A stretch of DNA of 64,000 nt from Draba incana (GCA_963576765.1 OY755203.1:15355190-15419189), one strand, 5' to 3'; shown: positions 34,945 to 46,103, counted from the first letter of the stretch. Program-made: numbers and translations. Notes: generated from the letters alone by a model not told the origin.

Positions 34945-35355
34945 TGTTATGAGTTGTAATCAAATCTCTCAATCAATGAAACTTCCTTCTTTATTTATCT
35001 CACAAAAACGAATTATAAACCAAGGAAAAACTTTCAAGAACAGATAAAGATGAATAAAAATAAAAAGATCAACCTTTAAAGACAACAGAGTGCTCCTCAC
35101 TCTCCTCTTCCTCCAAAATGATCAACCAAGTGATAAAGTGAAATCCTAACAAATCGTAATCTTTAAATAACAACTCTGCACATGCTATATTGACCATGTG
35201 CTCTTTATAATGAGGTATCCCTCCCTTCTAGATTTTTCTGCTCCACTGCAGAGTCACTACCTATGAATCAGACTTTAGCTGGTTTCGTAGCAACCTTGTT
35301 GTTCAATCGCCTATACTGATATAGTATAGGTTCTCTTTCCTCCATAAATGTAACA
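34945..35355 (-). repeat. Gypsy-A 5' LTR
   Basis: 411 bp, intact, adjacent to the primer-binding site at 34928-34939 (minus strand) and to TSD AACAC at 35356-35360. Confidence 0.9.
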
Positions 35356-35360
35356 AACAC

Positions 35361-35449
35361 CAAACTCCAACCGTTTGATTCTAAATCGTCTTTTATATAC
35401 TACATCTTCTTATAAGGGAAAAATCTTGAAACAAAGCAAGAAACATAAA
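35361..35449 (+). promoter_or_regulatory. Proximal promoter of dioxygenase copy 3
   Basis: It continues the promoter broken at 16048: 'caaactccaaccgt', then a TATA box TTTTATATAC (35391-35400), then the leader 'aaatcttgaaacaaagcaag' also found before copy 1. Confidence 0.65.
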
Positions 35450-35594
35450 ATGTTGGCAAGATCCAGTTTTGACGAGATAAAAGAATGTGTAAAAGGTTTC
35501 GCCGACACTAAAATCACAGAACTTCCTCGAATCTTCCACATTCCTCAAGATACTTTAACCCACAAGAAATCCTCTGTCTCTGTTGTAGACCTAG

Positions 35595-37298
35595 TGTAAC
35601 ATCCCTATCCCGAGGTACCCGGCCTATTTGTCCGCACCGACCCATTCCGACCCGACTCATAAAGTACAACAATTATACCTGTAAGACAAAAGAAGAGAGA
35701 GGGGTGAGTAATTCAGGGGAGAATTACTCAGTGAGGGTGGGCTAGACCATACAATCCATCAAGCACATATATACCAACCAATATATAAACAAGTAAAGCC
35801 CAGAACTATCATAAGAAATAATACCACACGACTACTCCTATCATTAGCACATGTTTTACACGCAATAATATCACCAAGGTCGTCACCTCCAAAAGGGTAT
35901 TCACTAACCCTAACCCCATCATGCGGGTTGTATACTCGAGGCCACCACCTCTTTATATGAACGCCTCATATATATATTTCACAGGTTACAGTTCATTCCA
36001 ACCAGTAACCCGACAATCAATATCACAATAAACTATTCATACTATCATTTCTACATGATCAAGCAAGCAACTAGGAATCAGGTTCTAGCATTATCATTCC
36101 GTATTCTAGCACCAGTCTAAACCACTCATATTCTAGATAGCATATAAGCACCATAGGGATTACATGTCATATTCCTCACCTCTTTAATCCAGCTCCTGGA
36201 ATAGAATGATCTTCCTTAGCTGGTCCTAACTCTGGCTCAGCTTGCACCGCGCTGAAACCACACAAGAATAACTATCTAAGACTCCAATACCCCATACATA
36301 AACTCAAATAAGAAAACAGACCGGTTAGACAAACCGATCCAACCCAAACCGGCTAACCAACCCAGTCCAAACCAACCTGGATAGCTAAACTGGTCCAAAC
36401 CGACCCGGGTAGCCAAACCGGTCCAACCCGGTTAACCAAACTGGTTCACAAGACCCGACTCGGATCTGCCCGACCCAAATCGGATCCACCCGGTTAACCC
36501 AAACCGGATTAGGGTTTCGTGGTTACCTTGCATTCGAAGTCACCTCCAAAGCTCTATGCTCCTCCGCCGTGATCCAGAAGTCGTCATCGACCCCCCGCCG
36601 CCGCCGATCCTCGCCGATACTCTACACCAGAATCCTCTCGGGTGACGCCTCGGAACTTGACGAATCGGTGCTCAACCAACCCGCGTGACTTGCCATCACC
36701 GCCACGGTCCCTCTTTTGCCGCGACCCCTTCCACGCCGTCCTCCTCTTCCTCGGCTCGCTCCCCTCCCTCGGCCTCGCCGAGGTACCGCCGCGTCCCACT
36801 TGATTGGAACATCGACCAAGTCCTCTTCTCTTGGCATTCTTGTGGTATCGTTGTTGGCATGCATCATTCGCGCTCCCGGTGGTCTTAGCTTCCAGCGCAT
36901 CTCCTCTGTCGTCGCGTCTCCATATTCACCGAGACGAGCTTTCGCCATTGCTCGTGGTATTGATGGCCACGTGCGAACTTCGGTGACTCCGTTTCTTCCT
37001 TTCCACGTCATCTCCATGATCACCTCCGATTCTCCCCACCACAACACGTTCTTCCTTGCCCCGAGTCCATTCACTTTCTTCTCCAGCTTTCCTCCTCTGC
37101 TCCCCTTGATGTCGTCGTCGCTCCTCATCTCTCTCGCCGTCGGCCTCCCTTTCTTCTCTTAGGTTAGATGTGTGCAAAACACTCTTAGGGTTGAGGTTTA
37201 GGCTTAAATACTTAGGTTAAATGGAGTTGGGCCTCAACTTAACCAACAGACCGGGTTACGGCCAATTAAGCTTAAAGGCCTCAGGATAGGGTATTACA
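35595..37298 (-). repeat. LARD 3' LTR
   Basis: It contains an ACCGGTT-rich stretch (36310-36500) and an unusually GC-rich segment (36560-37130) that stays open for 168 codons on the element's sense strand (37128-36622) and also in other frames. The right LTR holds the equivalent segment at 43094-42588. Confidence 0.85.
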
Positions 37299-39275
37299 AT
37301 TCTCCCCTCTTTTTGTAGAATTCACCCCGAATTCTCTCATCCAACCCCCTTTTTGGTTGCGCTTCAAGATTTCCTACACCGCAATACATTCCCGATGTAT
37401 GAGAGATAGCTACGGCCGTTTGAAGACATAATCCATGTATAAGAAGTTAGCAACTACCCATCACTCAATCTGGGTAGCTCAGCGAAATTCCCCAAATGAA
37501 ACGCCCCCCTTCCGCTTCTAGGAAGAGTCCTCTCCGAACACTGTTTAGGAAAAATAGCTCATTTCCGATGAGCTTAACAATTGCTTGATGATGGAGTTCT
37601 AACGATCGCTTCTTGACCAGTTAAAACCTCGACGCTTACTCTGCCCTCCATCACAATCGAGTCGACTGCGGTTCTTTCAAGAATCTCTGTTTCCTGCAGC
37701 CCTATACTTCCCATTTCTCACAGCCCCCTTACTTTCCAATAAGTGAAATAAGAGCTTGTTCCCATAACATTGGTTAACCGCGCTATCAGCGTAACTCCTT
37801 GGACCTCAGTCTGCTTTTAACCAATTATCCTCCACTAACAGGTCATCAAGCCACCTCGCTTCCGCTGCGCTACTTGCTCAACTTTATGATCATTCCTCTA
37901 ATAGGTTCCGCGATCATTTACCCCATCCACCATCTGGTTGGCGAGTTGGGATAATCTGTCCATTGATATCTTTTTCCGTCAACCATCCTACTGCAGTAGA
38001 ATTCTCGCATTTTCCCGATCGCCTACCCGTTGTTATTGTGACTCCCACTCATCATCCGAACATGACGTACGAGCAAGCACCCTTGCTTGGCCACAACCTT
38101 GTAGAAGGATTGACTAATCCCCTTATAGCTTCCTGGGACATTTTAGACTCTAACCTACGCATGGCCACGGAAAACCAGCGTCTTGAGAACTCATCACTGA
38201 TGTTCCTTTACCGGTATCCAACTTCTGGTTGATTCTAACTCCCGAGAACCCTTTTCTGGCAACGCTACTTGGATGACACTTCCCTAAAAGACTCTTTTGA
38301 GAAACACATAACTTGTCCTCCTAATACACCACTGGCCATGCTCCAATGGTTAGATTAATCTCGACATACTGAAGCGTTCCACACAAAACACATTAGTCTC
38401 CCGGACCACGGTGCCGCCTGCAACCGTATCCCTCTACTAACGAGTTTGTTGGATCACTTCCATTCATCCTCTGAGTCCCTCTCCATCTTTTGACAGCTTT
38501 TCGAACCAACACTGTCGTCGGTAGTATAGTTCCCCGAAGGGTCCCACACTTCCTGGAACAAGTGGTAATACTCAACCCCAATACCGAGGTATTAGTTGAA
38601 TACTGCTGAGCTACTATGAGTTTCCTCACCAACAGTAACCTTCTTCAAAGGTCCTTTCTGTTAACTTCCAGAAAGTATGCTCATGAAAACTCCTTGGCCA
38701 TTACTCTTCCACTCAACAAGAAGAGGACATAGCCCACCCTCTACAACATTGTAGTGGTAGAAGTAACTGCAAAACACCGCTCCTTTTTATGCTCCTTCGA
38801 GCACACCTGGTTCTAATGATAATAAAACAACCAACCGCAACCTCTGGTGCGTTGAACCGATCCACGGTCTTTTCGATACTTTTACTGCACATAACAACCA
38901 TAATAAGGAAGGACATACACAAACCTCCGCACTATGCCATGACTGAAACGCGTTCCCATAGGACTTTTCTCAAAATGCAGAATTTCAAGAGCACCACTCG
39001 CTCGAGAAGTCTGCTTCCTTGTTCTAGGTCAAACAAGATGGTTCCGACCCATGGTACTCTTATTGCACAAAAGCAGATCGTCGCTAGCAATTTAACCATG
39101 ATATTACTACTCGGATCTTCCCACGGTTTAGAACCTCTGTCGCCCTTTTAGGTTAGCTCAATCCTCATCACCATTGCTCTGCTTACCCTAAGTAGAACCA
39201 CATACGATAAACACCCTGTTTACCCCAGCTTAATCCACTACCGGTAACATTCTGCTTACTTTCGTCCTCTCTTTC

Positions 39276-39369
39276 TTACCCCATGATGATCCTCCATCAT
39301 CCTTTTTACCCCATGATGATCCTCCATCATCCTTTTTACCCCATGATAATCCTTCATCATCCTTTTGAA
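39276..39369 (-). repeat. 30-bp tandem repeat, three copies
   Basis: Units of 'ttaccccatgatgatcct' plus 'ccatcatccttt'. On the element's sense (minus) strand they encode a 10-residue repeat, KDDGGSSWGK, inside a 61-codon open stretch (39415-39230). Confidence 0.75.
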
Positions 39370-41588
39370 GTGGTCGTACACTGTAACTTCCCCGCCACAC
39401 ATCTTTTGTCTCCATTTGGAGTTCATGTCCTTCAATTCATCATCAGCTCCCTGTATGACTTGTCACTCAAGCCAGTGATCTCGCACTTCTGGTTATAAGA
39501 GCCGACTTTAACCTTTCGGTTCTTGAGCGTCCTTTTTGTCTTAGACCAGTTAACACCAAAGAAATCCTTTGCATTCTGCTTAGCAATAAAGGGTTCACTT
39601 AGAGGCTCATCCTTGATTATCATTGTGGTTATAACATCCATATTCAGAGACATTCCATCTTGCATTGTCCTGAAACTTGAGTGGGCTCCCTTACACCCCA
39701 AGATGTTCCTACCAACAAGTTCTCAGTAGCCTTGGAAGAACATTTGATATACGGGAATGCATCCTATCATCTCTTACTTGCTATCGCCCGAGCTGGATGT
39801 TTACACATGGAAGTGTCTGTCTCCCAACACTCGTGTACCAACAGCTTGGCTAGATTGCAATTACATTCCAGCTAACACTCCGCTTCTTCTTTTCCGAGCT
39901 AGTGTAGATGTCCTCATGTATCTCTCCGAACACTGCGATTGCTACAATTCCCTTGAAAGGTCCCAACACCACAATGGAAGAAGTGACCGCTTTCTAACAT
40001 ACGGGTTAAGGATCTCTTTCATCAACTCGACATCTGTTGGGCCGCTACGACCACCACTGGATCACCGCGTCTACCGATACAAGCCCTTGCAGATCTTGAA
40101 AGAGTCATGCCAAGCACCTACAATGTCATGATCACATAGGTTTACCCTTTTTCTTTGGTAGTTCAATGGACGATGTGCTTGGATGAAGACTTAGATCCTC
40201 CACCTATGAACCACTCTCTCCTGCGGATCCAGGACTCTCCCACTTGAATCCCGAGTACTTCAGAATCTTGCTTCTTCCAACAAAGGCCAATGCGCTTCCA
40301 GTAATCTTCTGAGAATGAAATGACTCCTCATTCCCACCTTCACTCAAAATCTCTGAATTAGAATGACTAGGGACTCTCCCCATAACGCTGATGACTCTGA
40401 AAATCCTCCCAATAACACTGATGACTCTGAAGGTCTCCACTGAGGCAACATAGCAGCACTAGGAGTACAGTCGACTAGTTGCCATCTTTGAAGCTCTGAA
40501 CTTCCTCTGATAGACTCTTTGGCTTTCAAAAGACTCCTCTCCAAACACCGAGGTACTATACCAGATAGCATGGTCTGCTGATCAAAATGTGCTACTCAAG
40601 GTAACATGGTCTAGCGACCGAGGAAACAGGTCCCCTTTTTCATCATATAAGATTACTTGATGTAATCGCTACAAGAATCTCTAATGTAATATGACTGTTC
40701 CCTTTATGCAATGCAGAGGTATAAATGTACCAATTTCAACCTAACAATTGGAAACGGTAACTAGCCATTACTAACATCCTAGCATTTGTGAGCGTTCTTT
40801 TAATAATTACTAACAACCTAGAAGCAAAACAATGGTAGACAACCAACAAGTACCAATCAATAATAAACTCTTTTATTACCATCTCTATCAAGCGAGTTCT
40901 GGAATTACAAGCCAAGTTTTTGGGTTTTCGAGACCCCATTCAAAGAGATGAAGCACCGCCTCTCATCCCAATAACAATACTACTCTTACTCTCTTCACGG
41001 AGTCAATCCTACCAAAACCTGTCCTATTGATTGTCCGTGTTAACTTAAGCGACTTGACCTATTCAGAATCACTCCATGGGTCCTCCTCCGGATCTGACTC
41101 CACCGAATCTGAATCGGACGTGAGGGTCTCCGGTAGCTCCGTGTCTTGGTCGTCTTTTTCCCTAGAACTCACCACTATCTCTGCTCCCCATCCTCCTAGG
41201 CCTCTCCTCGGTGCTCCATCTTCCTAGAACTTCTTCCGCTGGTCCGTCATGGTCGCATCTTCCCTTTGATGACTCTTTCTGACCCGTCCTTGTGTTGGCC
41301 TATCGGGGCGCTTCGGACTCACCCTCGCGGTACGCTGCTTGTCGCATTGGTGTTGCACTCCACTGTAAGACAAATTAATGGACTCGTAAGAACTCTACTT
41401 TAACTTTTCTACCCACCTATATAAGACACTTGATCGGGTCATCCTAAGTCGGTGCGGTCGGTCTCATTTATCCACAGGCCCCATCCAAAACATTTGAAAA
41501 TGGTGTTTGGTATACTCGTAAAATAAGTTACTATATATATAGTTTTTGGAAAAGTTTGCCCTCTAGGTCAGAACTGAAGTGGCGACAT

Positions 41589-41600
41589 GCTCTGATACCA
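41589..41600 (-). promoter_or_regulatory. LARD primer-binding site
   Basis: The minus strand reads TGGTATCAGAGC two bases after the LTR end, a match to initiator tRNA-Met. This fixes the element's orientation. Confidence 0.9.
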
Positions 41601-41602
41601 TT

Positions 41603-43901
41603 TGTAACATCTCTATCCCGGGGTACCCGGCCTATTCGTCCGCACCGACCCATTCCGACCTGACCCGACTCATAAAGCATAACAAATATACCTGTAAGAC
41701 AAAAGAAGAGAGAGAGGTGAGTAATTCAGGGGAGAATTACTCACTATCATAAGAAATAATACCACACGACTAGTCCTATCATTAGCACATGTTTTACACG
41801 CAATAATATCACCAAGGTCGTCACCTCCAAAAGGGTATTCGCTAACCCTAACCCCATCTTGCGGGTTGTATTCTCGAGGCCACCACCTCTTTATATGAAC
41901 GCCTCATATATATATTTCACAGGTTACAGTTCATTCCAACCAGTAACCCGACAATCAATATCACAATAACCCATTCATACTATCATTTCTACATGATCAA
42001 GCAAGCAACTAGGAACCAGGTTCTAGCAGTATCATTCTGTATTCTAGCACCAGTCTATACCACTCATAGTCTAGATAGCATATAAGCACCATAGGGATTA
42101 CATGTCATGTTCCTCACCTCTTTAATCCAGCTTCTAGAATAGAATGATTTGCCTTAGCTGGAACTAACTCTGGCTCAGCTTGCACCGCGCTGAAACCACA
42201 CAAGAATAACTATCTAAGACTCCAATACCCCATACATAAACTCAAATAAGAAAACAGACCGGTTAGACAAACCGATCCAACCCGAACCGGCTAACCAACC
42301 CGGTCCAAACCGACCCAGATAGGTAAACCGGTCCAAACCAACTTGGATAGCTAAACCGGTCCAAACTGATCCGGTTAGCCAAACCGGTCCAACCCGGTTA
42401 ACCAAACCGGTTCACAAGACCCGACTCGGATCCGCTCAACCCGAACCGGATCCACCCGGTTAACCCAAACCGGATTAGGGTTTCGTGGTTACCTTGCATT
42501 CGAAGTCACCTCCAAAGCTCTATGTTCCTCCGCCGTGATCCAGAAGTCATCATCGACCCGCCGCCGCCACCAATCCTCGCCGGTACTCTATACCAGAATC
42601 CTCTCGGGTGACGCCTCGGAACTTGATGAATCGGTGCTCAACCAACCCGCGTGACTTGCCGTCATGGCCACGGTCCCTCTTCTGCCGCGACCCCTTCCAC
42701 GCCGTGCTCCTCTTCCTCGACTCGCTCCCCTCCCTCGGCCTCGCCGAGGTACCGCCGCGTCCCACTTGATTGGAACATCGACCAAGTCCTCTTCTCTTGG
42801 CATTCTTGTGGTATCCTTGTTGGCATGCATCATTCGCGCTCCCGGTGGTCGTAGCTTCCGGCGCATCTCCTCCGCCGTCGCGTCTCCATATTCACCGAAA
42901 CGAGCTTCCGCCATCGCTCGTGGTATTGATGGCCACATGCGAACTCCGGTGACTCCGTTTCTTCCTTTCCACGTCGTCTCCATGATCACCTCCGATTCTC
43001 CCCACCACAACATGTTCTTCCTTGCCCCGAGTCCATTCCCTTTCTTCTCTGGCTTTCCTCCTCCGCTCCCCTTGATGTCGCCGTCGCTCCTCATCTCTCT
43101 CGCCGCCGGCCTCCCTTTCTTCTCTTAGGTTAGATGTGTGTGCAAAACACTCTTAGGGTTTAGGTTTAGGCTTAAATAGGGGTGGGCAAACGGGAATATG
43201 GGATGGGATCTAACGGGAACGGGACGGGAACGGGATTTATGGGACTTGAAAAATACGTCCCATTTATGTCCCATTTAAAATTCGGGACGGGAACGGGATG
43301 GAACGGGATGGGACGGGAACGGGACGGGAAGTCCCATTGAATAATCAAACTAAAAAATTAGATTAAACGATGCTTCAATTTGCAAATAGGTATACAACAT
43401 GCTTTTCCAATTTATCAAAAGCATGTTCGAATTAAAGAAAATTCAATTGTATTCCATAAAAGTTAAAAAATTAAAATAAAACCATAATTTTCAAATTGAA
43501 TCAAACTTAAACCACATAAATATCACAAATATCATCAATAAAACAAAACTGAGTAAAAAAATGATCAATGAAAAAAACAAATGATATAATACAAACAGAA
43601 GAACTCAAAGTCTCAAACTACAGAAACAAAGTATATTCAAATCAAAAGAACAAAAGCTTTGTAGGAAAAGCACCGACAACAATCAAACAACAAGAATAAA
43701 CAAAGAGATAGAGAAGAATCATAATCAAAGTGAAGTGAAAGGATTCTTGCCTCTTCGTGTAGCTCTGAGTAAAGAAGAGCAACCCTAAAAATTGTTCTTT
43801 GTAATTAGGTTTACTCTTTATTTATATTCTATTCATTGTCAAATAATCTTGGCATAAGGACGTTAATTATTACTTAATATATGACATAATATAATTCATC
43901 A

Positions 43902-43932
<31 letters not shown>

Positions 43933-44202
43933 AACTAATACTTATATTTATCTCAAACGGGATTTTGGGATATCCCGTCCCGTCCCTTCCCGGTCCTAAT
44001 CGGGACTTGAAAGCTTGTCCCATATGGGAATACGGGAAATATAAGGGACGAGAATTCGGGAACGGGTACGGGACAGAACGGGACGGGAATTATGCCCATC
44101 CCTAAGCTTAAATACTTAGGTTAGATGGAGTTGGGCCTCAACTTAACCAACAGACCGGGTTACGGCCCATTAAGCTTAAAGGCCTCAGGATAGGGTATTA
44201 CA
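41603..44202 (-). repeat. LARD 5' LTR, interrupted by a hAT
   Basis: It matches 35595-37298 throughout except for a deletion of about 70 bp near 41743 and the hAT at 43178-44105. Divergence between LTRs is roughly 4-5% by eye. Confidence 0.85.
43178..44105. mobile_element. Non-autonomous hAT element, 928 bp, G-rich ends
   Basis: Ends TAGGGGTGGGCA and, reversed, TAGGGATGGGCA. TSD is GCTTAAAT at 43170-43177 and 44106-44113. The same site is uninterrupted in the other LTR near 37201. Subterminal zones carry CGGGAACGGGACGGG-like arrays at both ends, and a (TA)n run lies near 43910-43932. No coding sequence. Confidence 0.83.
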
Positions 44203-44278
44203 TCTAGAGATTCCTATTATTGACTTCGTAAGTGTCCACTTGGACAAAGTGTCACGTGAAGCAGTCGTGGATAAAGTC

Positions 44279-45061
44279 AGAGCCTGACTGGTGTAGCCGC
44301 AGCGGTTGCGGTTGCGGTTGAGGGAGTTTGCGGAAGCGGGCGGTTGCGATTTCAAGCGTTTTTCAGCGATTTGAACGACTGGTGCAGTGGTTTAAAATTG
44401 GTGCGTTTGCAGGATACTTACGACTTGTTGACAGCGGGTGCAGTAGCGGTTAAATAATAAATTAACAATATAAATACATTAAATAATTATAAAAAAATAT
44501 CAAAAATCATATTATTATAATGAAATATAAAAGTTATTAATTCAATAAATTTAAATACTAGAAAATCATGTATATGATACTTACGTTTATTATTATTATT
44601 ATTATTATGGATGAAAGTTATAAATTTAATAGAGAAATTGTTTCTTTTGTAGATTAATGTTATGCTTTAAAATTTTAGTTTGTTAGATTTATATAAAATT
44701 GTGATCGTAATTTATTATGAGAATTTTGGTGTGAAGATTTTATAAATATAAAATTATAATAGGTTACTAATTAAAAAAGTCAAATTATTTATATATTCTA
44801 TAATTATAATATTCAAATCTTGATTTTTTAAATTTTATTATATATTTTTTGATTTTTAAGTTGATTTTATTTTATTTTTAATAAAAAATAAATCCAACCG
44901 CAACCGCCCGCAACCGCAAACGCTCGAGGGAAGCAGCTTTTGATTTTGAGCGGTACAGAGCGGTACGGAGCGGTAGAAAGCGTTTTCCACGATTGTTGTC
45001 AAACGCTAGGAACCGCTACCGCCCGCAAACGCAGCGTTTGCGGGTGTACCAATCAAGCTCT
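44279..45061. mobile_element. hAT-like MITE in copy 3, 783 bp
   Basis: Imperfect terminal inverted repeats: left AGAGCCTGACTGGTGTAGC; right, reversed, AGAGCTTGATTGGTACACC. GCGGTTGCGG-type repeats near the left end and CCGCAACCGC near the right give subterminal inverted repeats. The interior is AT-rich. I could not find a matching TSD. It interrupts dioxygenase exon 1 between the DKV and AEK codons. Confidence 0.7.
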
Positions 45062-45165
45062 CAATTTCGCAGCGGAGAAGTAAGGATTCTTCTAGGTTAT
45101 CAATCATAGTGTTCCTTTAGCCGTTCTTGAAGAGACTAAAAATGGAGTTCGTAGGTTTCCGGAGA

Positions 45166-45632
45166 ATTTATGGTTAAGTATCCAAATTTGAATTCAAATT
45201 GAATTTTGAGTCTTTACAATTCATATCTTGACGGTACCGTTAGATTATGATATTCGGAATGGTATAGACCAGGACACAACTTAAACTCATTCATTAATAT
45301 ATGGATTAAACCATGAGTTTGACATAAAATAAAGTCTTTTCACATAATTGATAAAACTAAAACCACTTTTTGGTAGTCGAATTCGCCCCTACATAATTAG
45401 GTGATTGGTCCTTATCATTGGAGAAGAAAAATTCAACTACGGCAAGTCAGTGTGAGTGAGAGACAGACGGCAAACTTCATGTAATCGTCAATTACAGTCA
45501 GATTCCACCAAAAATGAACATAGTCGGCCCTACACCAACCACCAAATTCCACCCACAGTAGCTTCTAAATCGTCTTTTTATATCTTCATTTCCGCTGCAT
45601 CTTCTTCTAACTAGATATCTTGAAACAAAAAA
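45166..45632 (+). promoter_or_regulatory. 5' flank and promoter of dioxygenase copy 4
   Basis: Homologous to 11375-11830 before copy 2, with the same order of blocks: 'aatttgaattcaaattgaa', 'ggtaccgttagattatga', 'atagtcggccctacacc'. The TATA box TTTTTATATC is at 45575-45584, about 50 bp before the ATG. It looks intact, so the truncated gene could still be transcribed. Confidence 0.65.
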
Positions 45633-46103
45633 ATGTTGCTAAAAAATTCCATGGAATTCGATTATTTCGAGCGAAAAGCTTTCGATGAGACAAAAGAAGG
45701 AGTGAAAGGGCTCGTGGATGCAAAAATCACCGAAATCCCTCGAATCTTCCACATGCCTCAAGATACCTTAACCGACAAAAAACCATCTGACTCTGTTTCA
45801 GACCTAGAGATCCCTACTATCGACTTCGCAAGCGTCCACGTGGACAAAGCATCACGTGAAACAGTTGTGGAAAAGGTCAGACACGCGGCCGAGAAGTGGG
45901 GATTTTTTCAAGTGATCAATCATGGTGTTCCTTTAAACGTTCTTGAAACGGTTATAGATGGAGTCCGTAGGTTTCACGAGGAAGATTCTGAGGTCAAGAA
46001 ATCATACTATTCGCGTGACTTCGTCAATAAAAAAGTTCTCTACAAAGTTTGGGAGACAATTGATCCGGGCTCAGACGAACCAGAAAAGAATGACTTGGCC
46101 TAA
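45633..46103 (+). pseudogene. Dioxygenase copy 4 exon 1 fused in frame to Copia gag
   Basis: 156 codons. The first 137 or so are dioxygenase exon 1 (EIPTIDFASV, WGFFQVINHGV) up to NKKVLYK. At about 46044-46047 the sequence switches to Copia gag (VWETIDPGSDEP) in the same reading frame and stops at a TAA (46101-46103) that is also a lesion in the gag. Exons 2 and 3, with all iron ligands, are gone, so it cannot be an active dioxygenase. The junction has only A/AAG microhomology. Host 3' flank resumes after the Copia at about 50358, so one deletion removed the gene's end plus the Copia 5' LTR and gag start. Confidence 0.85.

Larger units (their letters stand above)
16049..35355 (-). mobile_element. 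Gypsy-A, minus-strand chromovirus-type retrotransposon with nested insertions
   Basis: LTRs at 16049-20096 (interrupted by a MULE; net 411 bp) and 34945-35355 (411 bp), with TSD AACAC at 16044-16048 and 35356-35360. On the minus strand, a tRNA-Met-like primer-binding site (TGGTATCAAAAC, 34928-34939) follows the right LTR, and a polypurine tract (CAAAGGGGAGTG) precedes the left LTR near 20100. Domains in minus order are gag, zinc knuckle, protease, reverse transcriptase, RNase H, integrase and a chromodomain-like tail, which is Gypsy order. It splits the promoter of dioxygenase copy 3. Host for a MULE, a 965-bp insert, a small LTR element and a solo LTR holding Athila-1. Confidence 0.92.
35595..44202 (-). 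mobile_element. LARD-type LTR element, minus strand, little or no coding
   Basis: LTRs at 35595-37298 (1704 bp) and 41603-44202 (about 1.67 kb plus a nested 928-bp hAT). On the minus strand, a perfect tRNA-Met primer-binding site (TGGTATCAGAGC, 41589-41600) follows the right LTR, and the polypurine tract AAAAAGAGGGGAGAAT precedes the left LTR (37299-37314). The flanks CCTAG and TCTAG fit a 5-bp TSD with one mutation. The 4.3-kb interior (37299-41602) has only short open stretches and no recognisable gag or pol, so I call it a large retrotransposon derivative moved in trans. Confidence 0.88.
35450..45165 (+). pseudogene. Dioxygenase copy 3, split by LARD and hAT insertions, 3' part deleted
   Basis: Only exon 1 remains, in three pieces. 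35450-35594 reads MLARSSFDEIKECVKGF to SVVDL and has a shorter N-terminus than the other copies. 44203-44278 reads EIPIIDF-like text through VSREAVVDKV. 45062-45165 has AEK, stop, GFF, stop, VINHSVPL and ends near VRRF. After about 45165 the sequence jumps straight into the 5' flank of copy 4, so the end of exon 1, exons 2-3 and the 3' flank are deleted, probably by recombination between units. There is no chance of a functional product. Confidence 0.85.

Noticed and set aside
36310..36500. Separate satellite from the ACCGGTT-rich stretch
   Set aside because: Copies are irregular and the stretch is simply part of the LARD LTR, repeated at 42258-42480 as the other LTR.
36622..43094. 168-codon open stretches on the minus strand in both LARD LTRs as host genes
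   Set aside because: The segment is GC-rich and several overlapping frames are open on both strands. The two copies are LTR duplicates of one sequence, so their similarity is not independent evidence of coding.
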